This document shows, one piece after another, positions 6,082 to 13,371 of a DNA stretch of 20,534 bases. The position numbers were made by a program, and so were the translations under genes. The notes beneath the pieces are model-generated. The model worked only from the letters and a program-made list of their open reading frames with translations, made no database searches and had not been told where the DNA came from. The stretch's first letter is position 1, and each line of letters starts with the position of its first letter. The DNA is from a virus: IMG/VR virus record IMGVR_UViG_3300032116_001594, positions 1-20,534 of that record. One strand, given 5' to 3'.

Positions 6082-7637
6082 TGAAGTGCAAACGCCTCCA
6101 TGCCTTCGTCGGCGGTGTTATCAACCACCTCCCCCAAGAGCCCGACCATTTCCCGCTGCGTTGCGAGCTGCTGATCCTCGACGGTGTTCTTGTTTCCGTA
6201 GATCAGCCGTAGGATTTCCCTATTGCCTTCCTTGGTGCGGGCGTCGAGTGCCGACACGAGCTTCGACGTATCGACCTCAACGCGGACGGGATCGGCTGGC
6301 TTTGCGTCGGGCTGTCTCGCTGGAACATCGACAGCATTGCGGGCCGCCAGCATCGCTTCCCGGGCTCGCTTCACAGCGTCCGAGAATGGCGTCGCTACGG
6401 CCTTGCCAGCCTCGCTGGCACCATTCCAGGCGTTCTTAAATGCCGCGTCCCGCTCTCGAATGTCCCTGTCGATTCCTCGCCGCAGTTCCTCGTTGAAGAG
6501 CTTGGCACTGTTAACAATGCGATCGAGCGACGACGTGTCGAATCCAAGATAAGAGCCGATCGACTTCGCCACGTTCGCCAGGCGGATCACGACCTCCGAC
6601 AGCCCGAGGACGATCGTGGATAGCCCGGCCTGGGCAGCGTTGAAGACACCCGTCAACGCCTGACCGGCCCGGAAGAACACATCCCGCAGCGTGCTTGAGA
6701 TGGCCTCCCACGATATAGAAACCTGTGAGGCGTAATCCCACACGGCAGTGAATGACGCCGTGAACGTATCCGCCACGCTGGCGAGGTATTCCGCCCCGGA
6801 GATCAGCGAGTCAGCAATGTACTCCCCGACCTTGGCCCCGCCGGTGCTTTGAACGAAATCGGTCCACATACGGTTGATCGCCGTGATCGCCGGGGCGAGG
6901 TTCGCTACGACCTGTTGAATCACGCCCTCGATCGACTTCTTGACCAGCGTCCACGAGTCGTTCATGGCCTCGACGTTGGTGCCTTGTACGTTGCTGAGGT
7001 TGAGGCCAAGCCTCTCGGCCATTTCCGCCGCCTCGCGGATTCCGGTGGCACCGCTCTGGAATAGCGGCAGCAGCTCGGCCCCCGACTTGCCGAACAGGGC
7101 GATGGCCGCGGCCGATCGTTCCGCCGCCGTCGGCAGCGCCGAAATAGAGTCCGCGATGGCGTCAAACCGGCCCCGCGGGTCGAGCTTCCCAAGATCGTCC
7201 AAAGACAGACCGATCCTCGCGAAGGCGTCGGTGGCCTTCTTACTGCCCCGCTGGGCCTCAATGAACGCCCGGTCTGCCTTGGTCATGGCACCGGCGAGCG
7301 TGCCGACGGACACGCCAGCCAAGTCAGCCGCGAGGGACAGACCGCTCATGTCCTGGTAGGACACGCCCAGGCGGGCGGCCATCTTCGACAGCTGGTCGAT
7401 CGTTTCCGACGATTTCCCGGCGAACGACGCAAACGACTTCGCCGCGGATGTTATCCCAGAGGCTATCGACCCGAACAACTGGGCGGCGTTGATGCCGACA
7501 AGGGCATTTAACGACGACTTCAGGGACGCCACGTCGCCCGATAGCGACCTCAAGGCCGACGCCGCCTGTTTCGTGCCGGATGTCAGGCCGCTCGTGTCGG
7601 CGGTGAACATCGCGGATATACGGGACATGCCTGCCAT
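6078..7637 (-). CDS. Tail tape measure protein
   Basis: The product is 519 residues and sets tail length during assembly. Features are an N-terminal start of the family (RISAMFTADTSGLTSGTKQA) and Ala/Ser/Leu-rich helical repeats. There is a typical TMP segment (DQLSKMAARLGVSYQDMSGL, IALFGKSGAELLPLFQSGA) and hydrophobic helices near 265-370. A charged C-terminal coiled coil ends MVGLLGEVVDNTADEGMEAF. It is short for a siphovirus TMP, so the tail should be short, under 100 nm by the usual ruler relation. It follows the G/GT chaperone genes, the canonical order. The start at 7637 has AAGG at suitable spacing; an in-frame ATG also occurs at 7628. Confidence 0.9.
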   Translation of the reverse strand: MAGMSRISAMFTADTSGLTSGTKQAASALRSLSGDVASLKSSLNALVGINAAQLFGSIASGITSAAKSFASFAGKSSETIDQLSKMAARLGVSYQDMSGLSLAADLAGVSVGTLAGAMTKADRAFIEAQRGSKKATDAFARIGLSLDDLGKLDPRGRFDAIADSISALPTAAERSAAAIALFGKSGAELLPLFQSGATGIREAAEMAERLGLNLSNVQGTNVEAMNDSWTLVKKSIEGVIQQVVANLAPAITAINRMWTDFVQSTGGAKVGEYIADSLISGAEYLASVADTFTASFTAVWDYASQVSISWEAISSTLRDVFFRAGQALTGVFNAAQAGLSTIVLGLSEVVIRLANVAKSIGSYLGFDTSSLDRIVNSAKLFNEELRRGIDRDIRERDAAFKNAWNGASEAGKAVATPFSDAVKRAREAMLAARNAVDVPARQPDAKPADPVRVEVDTSKLVSALDARTKEGNREILRLIYGNKNTVEDQQLATQREMVGLLGEVVDNTADEGMEAFALQ

Positions 7638-7640
7638 CGG

Positions 7641-8323
7641 TCACCTTCTCGCGTCAAACTGTGCCTTGATCTGCGGGATCTTCTTCAACTCCTCGATCAT
7701 CTCGATCTCCGTCTGATTCATGCCGCGGTATTTCCCGCCACCCGGCATGAACCGCTCCTCTAGCTCTCCCTCGACCTTCGCCCCAGCCGCTGCCGCCACG
7801 ATCGTCGCCAGCCGCCCGGTGCGTCGCCACGGATCACCCCAAGGGGCCAGGCGGTACATGGCCGCCCATTCCCAAAAGAGGTTCATCGGTAGGCGTTCTG
7901 CAAATGCGTCAACGTCCCATTCTTTCATCTCCAGGGCGAGCCGCATAAGGAACTCACGCAGCGGCTCACCCTCCGTCAGTTTTTTTCCGCTTCCTCGATC
8001 TTTCCGTCCACCTTTAGGACCGTGCGGCAGCATTCCTTGTAGAGAAACACCACCGACGCGGCGTCCTGCATCAGCAGCTCAAGCGCCTCCGAATCGGTCA
8101 GCATCCGCGTCCCGTCCGGGTTTGCCAAACACACGCCGATGGTCTGCACGATCGTCTCCGGTGGCGGCTCCCCACCACCGACCGACATATTCAACGCGAC
8201 AACACGCTGCCATTCGCCGTACGACGGATAGCGGAGTAGCACCGAATCCGGCCACCCCGGAACCGATACCGCGACCGTCCCCCGCGTCGGCTTCACCCCT
8301 CGAAGTTGTTCCTTTGTCAGCAC
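7641..8323 (-). CDS. Tail assembly chaperone GT, made by -1 frameshift
   Basis: This fusion joins the G protein (8323-7979) to the T frame (to 7641) through a -1 slip at A-AAA-AAC (7985-7979). The product would be about 227 residues: 115 from G, then LTEGEPLREFLMRLALEMKE onward. The T part carries the family signature of phage tail assembly protein T, DVDAFAERLPMNLFWEWAAM followed by YRLAPWGDPWRR. It ends in a charged helix (EIEMIEELKKIPQIKAQFDA). As in lambda gpG/gpGT, the fusion would bridge the tape measure and tail tube protein during tail assembly and is absent from virions. The T frame alone has an ATG at 8033 but no convincing independent binding site. Confidence 0.8.
7935..7985 (-). 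promoter_or_regulatory. -1 ribosomal frameshift signal (slippery heptamer and stem-loop)
   Basis: On the minus strand the zero-frame reads GAA AAA AAC TGA, giving the classical heptamer A-AAA-AAC (7985-7979) with the G stop codon immediately after it. Eight bases on (7978-7971), GGTGAGCCGC (7970-7961) pairs with GCGGCTCGCC (7944-7935): ten pairs, one of them G-U, with a 16-base loop. Heptamer, 8-base spacer and downstream stem match the standard bacterial/phage -1 frameshift layout. The slipped frame continues straight into the T coding sequence. Confidence 0.85.
7976..8323 (-). CDS. Tail assembly chaperone G
   Basis: The product is 115 residues, starting at GTG 8323 (MLTKEQLRGVKPTRGTVAVS). 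It contains a short strand region (VPGWPDSVLLRYPSYGEWQR) and helices (MLTDSEALELLMQDAASVVF), and ends KIEEAEKN at a TGA directly after a slippery heptamer. Size, position between tail tube and tape measure, and frameshift linkage to a T-like frame identify it as the short chaperone of the G/GT pair. The GTG lies one base from the stop of the tail tube gene, so translation is coupled. Confidence 0.8.
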   Translation of the reverse strand: MLTKEQLRGVKPTRGTVAVSVPGWPDSVLLRYPSYGEWQRVVALNMSVGGGEPPPETIVQTIGVCLANPDGTRMLTDSEALELLMQDAASVVFLYKECCRTVLKVDGKIEEAEKN

Positions 8324-8324
8324 C

Positions 8325-8807
8325 TCATACCCCCGTTAGCTGAAAACTAGCCGTCCCCTCCACCACCGCGTTCACGGCCGCGGTCATGTCGTAGCCAAGA
8401 AGCATTCCGTTAAGCGAAAACTTGATTGTGTTCTGCGGGTGTGTGACGACCATCGTCTGCACGTTCCCGACCATCGCGTCACCAAGTTTCCCGACCCCAT
8501 GCCATGAGATTTCGACCGTGCCGGGAGTGATGTCCCCGGCGATCAAATGGCGGATCATGCCCGAGTGCGTCGCAGCCCCGTTCGCCCCCGTGAACGACTT
8601 GTACGAGCTAGCCAGCCCGGTCACGTCCTCGGTCGAAACCTTCGGGCTGCCGTACTTGAAGCTCGTGAGGCTTCCGAGAACGATTCCGCCCCACGAGACG
8701 GTCAGCCCCTGGGAGTCCTCGATCAGCGTCCCATGGCCGAAACACCTTGGGCATTGCTGAAGAGCAAATATTCCGGTGCCGCCGCATTTCGGGCAGGTGT
8801 AGGCCAT
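8325..8807 (-). CDS. Tail-tube-like protein with N-terminal DnaJ-type zinc motif
   Basis: The product is 160 residues. Residues 5-26 hold two CxxCxGxG repeats (CPKCGGTG, Cys5/Cys8; CPRCFGHG, Cys19/Cys22), a four-cysteine zinc finger like that in the DnaJ central domain. From about residue 34 comes a beta-rich tail-tube fold (LTVSWGGIVLGSLTSFKYGS, GDITPGTVEISWHGVGKLGD, NTIKFSLNGMLLGYDM, AVVEGTASFQLTGV). The C-terminus matches that of the neighbouring protein at 8823-9269 (xxAAVNxVxxGxAxFxLT), so the two are paralogues. The ATG at 8807 has AGGAGG upstream. A zinc finger fused to a tail tube subunit is unusual; it could aid assembly, decorate the tail or contact the host. Confidence 0.7.
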   Translation of the reverse strand: MAYTCPKCGGTGIFALQQCPRCFGHGTLIEDSQGLTVSWGGIVLGSLTSFKYGSPKVSTEDVTGLASSYKSFTGANGAATHSGMIRHLIAGDITPGTVEISWHGVGKLGDAMVGNVQTMVVTHPQNTIKFSLNGMLLGYDMTAAVNAVVEGTASFQLTGV

Positions 8808-8822
8808 GCCTGCCTCCTAAGA

Positions 8823-9269
8823 TCACGGCGTATACGAAGCGTCGAGAACCGTGAGGTCGAACTTTGCACTGCCCCGGATCACGTCGTTCACCGCCGCGTC
8901 GAGTTGGTACTCGGTGCATTTCGCCTTGCCCTTGATCTTGAGCTTGGCCCCGAGGTCGATGTTGTGTTCGGCGTTGAGTTCCGGCTTTTGGAGATCGAGG
9001 AAGTCGATGCTGATCGTGGCAATGACGCCCGTACCGCCCGACGACGTGACCTCGTTCAGCGGGGGCGACTGATAGACCTTGTTACTGCCGCTGGCGAGAC
9101 TCAGATCCGATACGTCGATCTGTGCCGCACCGGCGGCCGATGTCGAGCCGCCGCCGAACGTGACCGATACCTTCGTGGCCTTGAACGCCACGGCGTTAAA
9201 CGTGACGGTCGAACCCTGCGAATCCGTGAATGCCGGACCTCCTGAACTTGTGGTCGTAGGACTCGCCAT
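8823..9269 (-). CDS. Major tail tube-like protein (paralogue without zinc motif)
   Basis: The product is 148 residues, beginning MASPTTTSSGGPAFTDSQGS. It is almost wholly beta-strand: VTFNAVAFKATKVSVTFGGG, VIATISIDFLDLQKPELNAE, and a C-terminal QLDAAVNDVIRGSAKFDLTV. The last segment aligns with the end of the next gene (MTAAVNAVVEGTASFQLTGV). It lies just after the tail terminator gene and two genes before the chaperones, the normal place of the major tail protein. GAGGAA lies 8 bases before the ATG at 9269. Which of the two paralogues forms the main tube cannot be told from sequence; this simpler form is my first choice. Confidence 0.7.
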   Translation of the reverse strand: MASPTTTSSGGPAFTDSQGSTVTFNAVAFKATKVSVTFGGGSTSAAGAAQIDVSDLSLASGSNKVYQSPPLNEVTSSGGTGVIATISIDFLDLQKPELNAEHNIDLGAKLKIKGKAKCTEYQLDAAVNDVIRGSAKFDLTVLDASYTP

Positions 9270-9270
9270 G

Positions 9271-9669
9271 TCACGGTTCCTCGTAGAATCGGATCTGGAA
9301 TGTCATTTGGACTGTGTACGCGACCGGCGTGTCGGAGCCGCTTTCAAACGACGGCTCCGCGTCAGCCTCGTCGGTCAACTCTGTCGACGTGATCGTCACG
9401 CCAGACGCTGATCCCGTGAAGTTATCGACGCCGGCTCGCACCCTGTCGGCCAGCTTCTTGGCGTCCATGTAGTGGGACGCGTAGACCTCAACCGTGAACG
9501 TCGCCAGCGGGCATCCGGCGTTGTCTTCCAGCGTCCGCTCCCGGAACGTCTGCGTACGCGAGAACGCAACGAACGGCAGGGCCGCAGCACGCGGCACGTA
9601 CGCCGGATAGGCACGACAGCCCGACGCCGCCTCGATCGCACCGGAGAGCCACGATTCGGGGAACGCCAT
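9271..9669 (-). CDS. Tail terminator / tail completion protein (DUF3168-like)
   Basis: The product is 132 residues. It has the usual shape of DUF3168/gpU-like tail terminators: an N-terminal helix (WLSGAIEAASGCRAYPAYVP), then ALPFVAFSRT. A strand TFTVEVYASHYMDAKKLADR leads into VRAGVDNF, and the protein ends with an AYTVQMTFQIRFYEE strand. The 'VEVYA...A..LAdrVR.al' and terminal 'm.f.irfye' patterns are characteristic. It would cap the tail tube and join it to the head connector. The start overlaps the stop of the preceding gp10-like gene (TGATG). It sits between gp10-like and tail tube genes, in canonical order. Confidence 0.8.
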   Translation of the reverse strand: MAFPESWLSGAIEAASGCRAYPAYVPRAAALPFVAFSRTQTFRERTLEDNAGCPLATFTVEVYASHYMDAKKLADRVRAGVDNFTGSASGVTITSTELTDEADAEPSFESGSDTPVAYTVQMTFQIRFYEEP

Positions 9670-10160
9670 CAGCGACCCCTCCCGGCAAGATACCTCGGCA
9701 GGTAACGCTTGGCGGCTTCGAGCGATTCCGTTAGGTGCCGCTCCAGGGCGATAAGGCCGGTGGTCTGGGCCTGTCGTAGCACGCCGTTGGCGAAACCGGT
9801 CGCCGGGCCGCGGCCACGATACGCCCCGGTCTTCGTGTAGCGGTCCTTCGTGCCGTCGTTCACGATGATGGCGTGGTAGCCCTTCTTACTCTTGGACCGG
9901 CCGTAGCCGACGCGGGCGTAGGGCTGGCCCTTGCCCACTCCGCTCCGTAGGAATCCGGTGACGATGGTCACTGACTTCTTTAGGTTGCCGCTCAGTTTCG
10001 GGGCCGCGGATTTGAACGAAGACTCTAGGTTCGTTTCCTTGACGGCCTTGCGGATGGCAGACTTTATGAACCTCCGCTGGAGCGTCCGCGGCAGTTCCTG
10101 GTAGCCCTCGGCCAGGTCGCGGAGTTGCCGCTGGTATCCGGCGGCGTCGAAGCTGATCAT
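9669..10160 (-). CDS. HK97 gp10-like head-tail protein
   Basis: The product is 163 residues, of the HK97 gp10/putative minor structural family. It has an N-terminal helix (GYQRQLRDLAEGYQELPRTL) and a helix of basic residues (FIKSAIRKAVKETNLESSFK). The family hallmark follows: APKLSGNLKKSV (the 'aP..tG.Lr.Si' motif), then ARVGYGRSKSKKGYHAIIVN and GPATGF (compare 'H.....R.a.pFm.pA'), and a C-terminal helix. It acts at the head-tail interface during joining. The ATG at 10160 overlaps the preceding stop (ATGA). Confidence 0.85.
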   Translation of the reverse strand: MISFDAAGYQRQLRDLAEGYQELPRTLQRRFIKSAIRKAVKETNLESSFKSAAPKLSGNLKKSVTIVTGFLRSGVGKGQPYARVGYGRSKSKKGYHAIIVNDGTKDRYTKTGAYRGRGPATGFANGVLRQAQTTGLIALERHLTESLEAAKRYLPRYLAGRGR

Positions 10161-10489
10161 GCCCGCTCCTCACACATGACTTCGTGTTCTTCGCGGTAGC
10201 CCCGCTCGACCACGCTCGACACGTAGAGCAGCCGGTGGCCGCGGCTCTCCCAGCGGATTCGCATTCCGCCAGCGAGCCCCGGGCAAAACGGCATCCGCAC
10301 CATGTGCGACACCGTGCCGCCGGTCTGGCTGTTGATTTGCTGCTCCGAGTAGCCAATGGCCTCGACGCTGGCCCGCCGCTGGGCGTACTCCCGCCACTCG
10401 ATCTGGACGGATTCGCCCATCTCGTTTCGGCGCTGCTCGGCCGCCTCGATCACGACCTTTTCGCGGAGCGGCCCTCTGGGCAGTGCCAT
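10157..10489 (-). CDS. Head-tail joining / stopper protein
   Basis: The product is 110 residues from the ATG at 10489, or 115 from the in-frame ATG at 10504. The later start is preferred because AGGTG lies upstream of it and it follows the connector stop by one base. Signature segments are REKVVIEAAEQRRNEMGESV, IEWREYAQRRASVEAIGYSE, VSHMVRMPFCPGLAGGMRIR and HRLLYVSSVVERGYREEHEV. These match the phage head-tail joining family (SPP1 gp16/HK97 gp7-type stopper): 'R..I...t...d..G......W......+A.v....g.E', 'h.v.mRy...i...mRi' and 'r.y.I..v.....r...l.l.c.e'. It closes the connector after packaging. Confidence 0.8.
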   Translation of the reverse strand: MALPRGPLREKVVIEAAEQRRNEMGESVQIEWREYAQRRASVEAIGYSEQQINSQTGGTVSHMVRMPFCPGLAGGMRIRWESRGHRLLYVSSVVERGYREEHEVMCEERA

Positions 10490-10490
10490 A

Positions 10491-11111
10491 TCAGCACCTG
10501 CCATTCCATGAGACGGACCCGAGCATCTGACGAACCGCCAGGTCTTCCCGCAGGATCACGCTCGGATCGTCGCCACGCGAGCCGTACAGCTGGGCCACCA
10601 TCCGCATGATCGCGGCCTTCACCGGCATGGGCACGCCGAGCGGGTCCACCGTGCCGCCCCACCACTTGATGGTGGCATTGCCGTCGCAGCAATACCCCGA
10701 GATTCCCCGCAGGAGCCGCACGCGGCCCGGCAGCTCGTCCGGGTCCACACGCAGATCCTCGTCATTCACGTACGAGATCGATCCGTCGTCCTCCTCGTAG
10801 GTGATCATGACCGAGTGTTCATCGTCATAGAGCAGCGGCGGATACGGCATCTCGACGCCGCGGCACGTGCAGGTGTTCCAGTTGGAAAACTTCGCCTGCC
10901 ACCGGGTCGCCGTGAACGTGCGGCTCGTGAACTCCTCGGCGGCGTACCGGCACGCCGAGATCAGGGCCCCGATGTAGGCGTCGTCGTCTGCCTGCTCAGG
11001 CAGGAGCCGTAGATGCTCCTTAGCCTCGGCCACCGACACGGGCTCGACCGCTGGCTCCACGATCCGACGGACCGACCGGAAGATGCTCGGCGTCGTTAGG
11101 AGCGTATACAC
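10491..11111 (-). CDS. gp6-like head-tail connector protein
   Basis: The product is 206 residues from GTG 11111 (MYTLLTTPSIFRSVRRIVEP). The core is that of the HK97 gp6/phage_connect family: PVSVAEAKEHLRLLPEQADD, then DAYIGALISACRYAAEEFTS, then RTFTATRWQAKF. It ends with a helical part, PVKAAIMRMVAQLYGSRGDD. These helices form the ring under the portal. An insertion containing NTCTCRGVEM and GYCCDGNAT adds cysteines not usual for the family. The start lies one base after the stop of the small head gene, so translation is coupled. The order (capsid, small protein, gp6, stopper, gp10) is canonical. Confidence 0.85.
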   Translation of the reverse strand: MYTLLTTPSIFRSVRRIVEPAVEPVSVAEAKEHLRLLPEQADDDAYIGALISACRYAAEEFTSRTFTATRWQAKFSNWNTCTCRGVEMPYPPLLYDDEHSVMITYEEDDGSISYVNDEDLRVDPDELPGRVRLLRGISGYCCDGNATIKWWGGTVDPLGVPMPVKAAIMRMVAQLYGSRGDDPSVILREDLAVRQMLGSVSWNGRC

Positions 11112-11112
11112 G

Positions 11113-11307
11113 TCAGCCCTCGTCGTGAGCGATATGGGCGGTTCTCTTGTTGGACTGCTTCGCCGTGGCGTGCCGAACCTGCGGCCTGTCGCCCTCGATG
11201 ACGGCGACGCCGTGGGTCACCAGCTGCTCCGCTTCGTAGTCCGTAGCCTCGCGGACTTCGCCCACGGAGTACGGGCCCAGCGGCTTCAGATAGCGAACGA
11301 GTGGCAC
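11113..11307 (-). CDS. Small head-module protein
   Basis: The product is 64 residues from GTG 11307, with GAAGGAGG five bases upstream, a very strong binding site. Sequence MPLVRYLKPLGPYSVGEVRE then ATDYEAEQLVTHGVAVIEGD, with a basic C-terminus. Short proteins of this kind ('V+fl.p...Y..Ge....' then 'A..Li..G.A') sit between capsid and gp6 genes in many HK97-like phages and have no firm function. It lies after the terminator hairpin that follows the capsid gene, so its expression depends on readthrough. Confidence 0.65.
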   Translation of the reverse strand: MPLVRYLKPLGPYSVGEVREATDYEAEQLVTHGVAVIEGDRPQVRHATAKQSNKRTAHIAHDEG

Positions 11308-11327
11308 GGTGGCCTCCTTCGGGTATG

Positions 11328-11369
11328 AAAACCCCGGGCACGCCGCAGGTAGCGACGACGTGCCCGGGG
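11328..11369 (-). terminator. Intrinsic terminator/attenuator after the major capsid gene
   Basis: On the minus strand, CCCCGGGCACG (11369-11359) pairs perfectly over 11 bp with CGTGCCCGGGG (11342-11332), with a 16-base loop, followed by TTTT (11331-11328). It lies 17 bases beyond the capsid stop and before the next head gene. Partial termination here would raise capsid message over connector and tail genes. Confidence 0.75.
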
Positions 11370-11385
11370 GTGGCGAAGGCTGACG

Positions 11386-12651
11386 TTATGCCGACTTGAG
11401 GGCCGCGAGGTACTTGGACGCCATCACCGCGAAGGCGTAGCGAGCCGTTCCGACGAACACCGTCTGGTCGTACTCGATGGCCCGCTCCCAGCTGGAGCGG
11501 ATCGTGAGACCACGCTTGTAGCCGATCGCGGCGGCCATCGAGAAGTCGCCGTAGACGGCGTACGTCTTCGCGGGCAGGAGCGAGGTCTTGATGACCGGCG
11601 ACCCGAAGATCGTCTGGGTCACGCCCTGCGTCACGTTGACGCCAATGGCACCGGCCGCAAGGCCCATGACCTTGGTCCAGCCCTCGTCGCTGACGAGCCA
11701 GACACGGTTGCCCGCCATCGGATCGACCTTGCCGATCACGGACGCGATCTCGTCGATCGTGACCTTGCCGGCGGCGGCCGTCGTGACAGTCTGCCCGGAC
11801 GGGATGCTCGGGACGATGCCCGCGAACCCGATCTTGGCGTCGCCCTGGATCAGCGTCTTGTCGAGCTTCTTGGCGAACGCGTTGCCGATGGTGCGGGTGA
11901 CCACCTGGGCCACCGACACGTACGCGTCTTCCATCAACTCGTTGGAGACCTGGGCCCGAGCGCCCATCTTCTTGAGATCGAGCGTAGCCCGCTTGGTGTT
12001 GGGCTTGATCGGCAGGATCTCGCAGTTCTCCTCGTACCAGTCGGCTTCCTGGATGTCTTCGCCGAGCGGCACATACATGCCGTTGGTTCCGACCTGGAGC
12101 CACGTCGCCAGCTTCGCGGCGACCGACTCGTAGTTGATGACGTTCAGGATGCCCCGATACATCTCGTGGGCGACGAGTTCCGAGCCGCGGCCGTCGTACA
12201 GGGTCGACTTCTCGCCCATGCTATCGGGCTCAAGCGTGTCGTTCACCCCGATCGGGTGCGTCGACGCGGTGACGGCACGGATCTCGCGGATACGGCCGTG
12301 GGCCAGATCGACAAGCGACTTGCCGACCGCCTCGGCGGTCTCGATCTCGAATCCCCGCTGCTCGCCCATGATCGGGAGCGGCTTGAGGGCGGTCGCGGTG
12401 ACGGTCCGCTTCGGGGCGACCACGAGCCCGGCGTTCGTCACGCTGGCGGTGCTGCGGGTCTCGGCCTGGGCGAGGACTTCCTCGACCTTCTCGGTCCGCT
12501 CGATCTGGTCAAGGACAGACCGGAGTTCGGTGGCCTCGGCGTCGACGGTGGCAGCCTGCTCCTCGGTCGGGGCGGCGGCATCGGAGAGGGATCGGACTTC
12601 GGTGGCGAGGGTCGCCTTACGCTCGTGGAGCTTCTGGAGTGCGGGGGTCAT
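11386..12651 (-). CDS. Major capsid protein, HK97 fold
   Basis: The product is 421 residues. The N-terminal 1-75 or so is a charged coiled coil (LQKLHERKATLATEVRSLSD, ELRSVLDQIERTEKVEEVLA), the delta/scaffold domain that the prohead protease removes. The HK97 core follows: VINYESVAAKLATWLQVGTN, PLGEDIQEADWYEENCEILP (E-loop region), LDLKKMGARAQVSNELMEDA (spine/P-domain motif) and FGSPVIKTSLLPAKTYAVYG. It ends VFVGTARYAFAVMASKYLAA. These are the order and motifs of the phage_capsid family. The ATG at 12651 has AAGGAAA upstream. The gene is separated from the prohead protease by about 4.3 kb of unrelated genes, which is unusual. Confidence 0.93.
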   Translation of the reverse strand: MTPALQKLHERKATLATEVRSLSDAAAPTEEQAATVDAEATELRSVLDQIERTEKVEEVLAQAETRSTASVTNAGLVVAPKRTVTATALKPLPIMGEQRGFEIETAEAVGKSLVDLAHGRIREIRAVTASTHPIGVNDTLEPDSMGEKSTLYDGRGSELVAHEMYRGILNVINYESVAAKLATWLQVGTNGMYVPLGEDIQEADWYEENCEILPIKPNTKRATLDLKKMGARAQVSNELMEDAYVSVAQVVTRTIGNAFAKKLDKTLIQGDAKIGFAGIVPSIPSGQTVTTAAAGKVTIDEIASVIGKVDPMAGNRVWLVSDEGWTKVMGLAAGAIGVNVTQGVTQTIFGSPVIKTSLLPAKTYAVYGDFSMAAAIGYKRGLTIRSSWERAIEYDQTVFVGTARYAFAVMASKYLAALKSA

Positions 12652-12735
12652 CGTGTCGGTTTCCTTGTGAGGGTGCCGAACGACGCCGTCGCCCGGTTTG
12701 GGGCAATCGTCGAAAAACGAAAACGACCCGTGAAG

Positions 12736-13017
12736 TTACTTCGTCGGATTGGCGATCTTCTCAACGATCGACCGCACCTCGGGATCGTCGCGGACCAACT
12801 GCGTGAGCTTCACGCCCACGAGATACCAGAACTCCCGGCCGGGCTCCTTCTTGAACTGACGCAGCACGAACGCCGCGATCTCGCGGAACGCCTCGGCCCG
12901 TGCCGGCAGGTCGGGTGCCGTCTCGGCCTTGTGCAGCATCGCGAGGATCGGCCGCCAGTGCAGCACCTCCGTCACGTCGTCGATGATGCCGCCTACGGGC
13001 TCGGGAGCCGGTCGCAT
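12736..13017 (-). CDS. Small helical hypothetical protein
   Basis: The product is 93 residues, starting MRPAPEPVGGIIDDVTEVLH. It is mostly helical and amphipathic (WRPILAMLHKAETAPDLPAR, AEAFREIAAFVLRQFKKEPG, FWYLVGVKLTQLVRDDPEVR). It has no membrane segment or signal peptide. It overlaps the end of the preceding membrane protein gene by 25 bases, a long overlap that supports coupling but leaves the start uncertain; a GTG further in is possible. It is the last cassette gene before the capsid. Function unknown. Confidence 0.5.
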   Translation of the reverse strand: MRPAPEPVGGIIDDVTEVLHWRPILAMLHKAETAPDLPARAEAFREIAAFVLRQFKKEPGREFWYLVGVKLTQLVRDDPEVRSIVEKIANPTK

Positions 13018-13367
13018 AGGTCATCCAGTTGTTTCTGAATCGCCATGAGGAGGGCCCGGTTTTCGTTCTGTAGGTTCGTGATTGCCTCGACGCGACGCCC
13101 ATCTTCGGCGTCGTTGCTCGTGATCTCTTCCTTCAGGAGTTTGTTGGTTTCAGCGATGGCCCGCACGGCCTCGCGGTATTCCGCCATCAGCGGCTCTAGC
13201 ACCTTGGACGCGGCCCACCACCCGCCGACGAGTAGCACGACAGGGGCCAGGCCGAACCGGTCGAGGCCACGCATCAACTGATCGGTCGCCTGCCGCTGCA
13301 CCGACGCCGGGGCCTTCCGCCTGGCTCGCGGCTTAGGGCGGGCGGCGTCTAGGTTCCCTTCGGTCAT
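12993..13367 (-). CDS. Membrane-anchored coiled-coil protein (possible holin-like or accessory lysis protein)
   Basis: The product is 124 residues. It has a basic N-terminal segment (ARPKPRARRKAPASVQRQAT), one hydrophobic segment (FGLAPVVLLVGGWWAASKVL, about residues 37-56), and then a long charged coiled coil (YREAVRAIAETNKLLKEEIT, VEAITNLQNENRALLMAIQK). The positively charged N-terminus and single span suggest an inner-membrane protein with a helical domain. Such topology is seen in some holin-like and spanin-like phage proteins, but no family motif is evident. It starts four bases after the stop of the PEP-CTERM gene with no clear binding site, so it is probably translationally coupled. 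Confidence 0.5.
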   Translation of the reverse strand: MTEGNLDAARPKPRARRKAPASVQRQATDQLMRGLDRFGLAPVVLLVGGWWAASKVLEPLMAEYREAVRAIAETNKLLKEEITSNDAEDGRRVEAITNLQNENRALLMAIQKQLDDLCDRLPSP

Positions 13368-13371
13368 ATGG

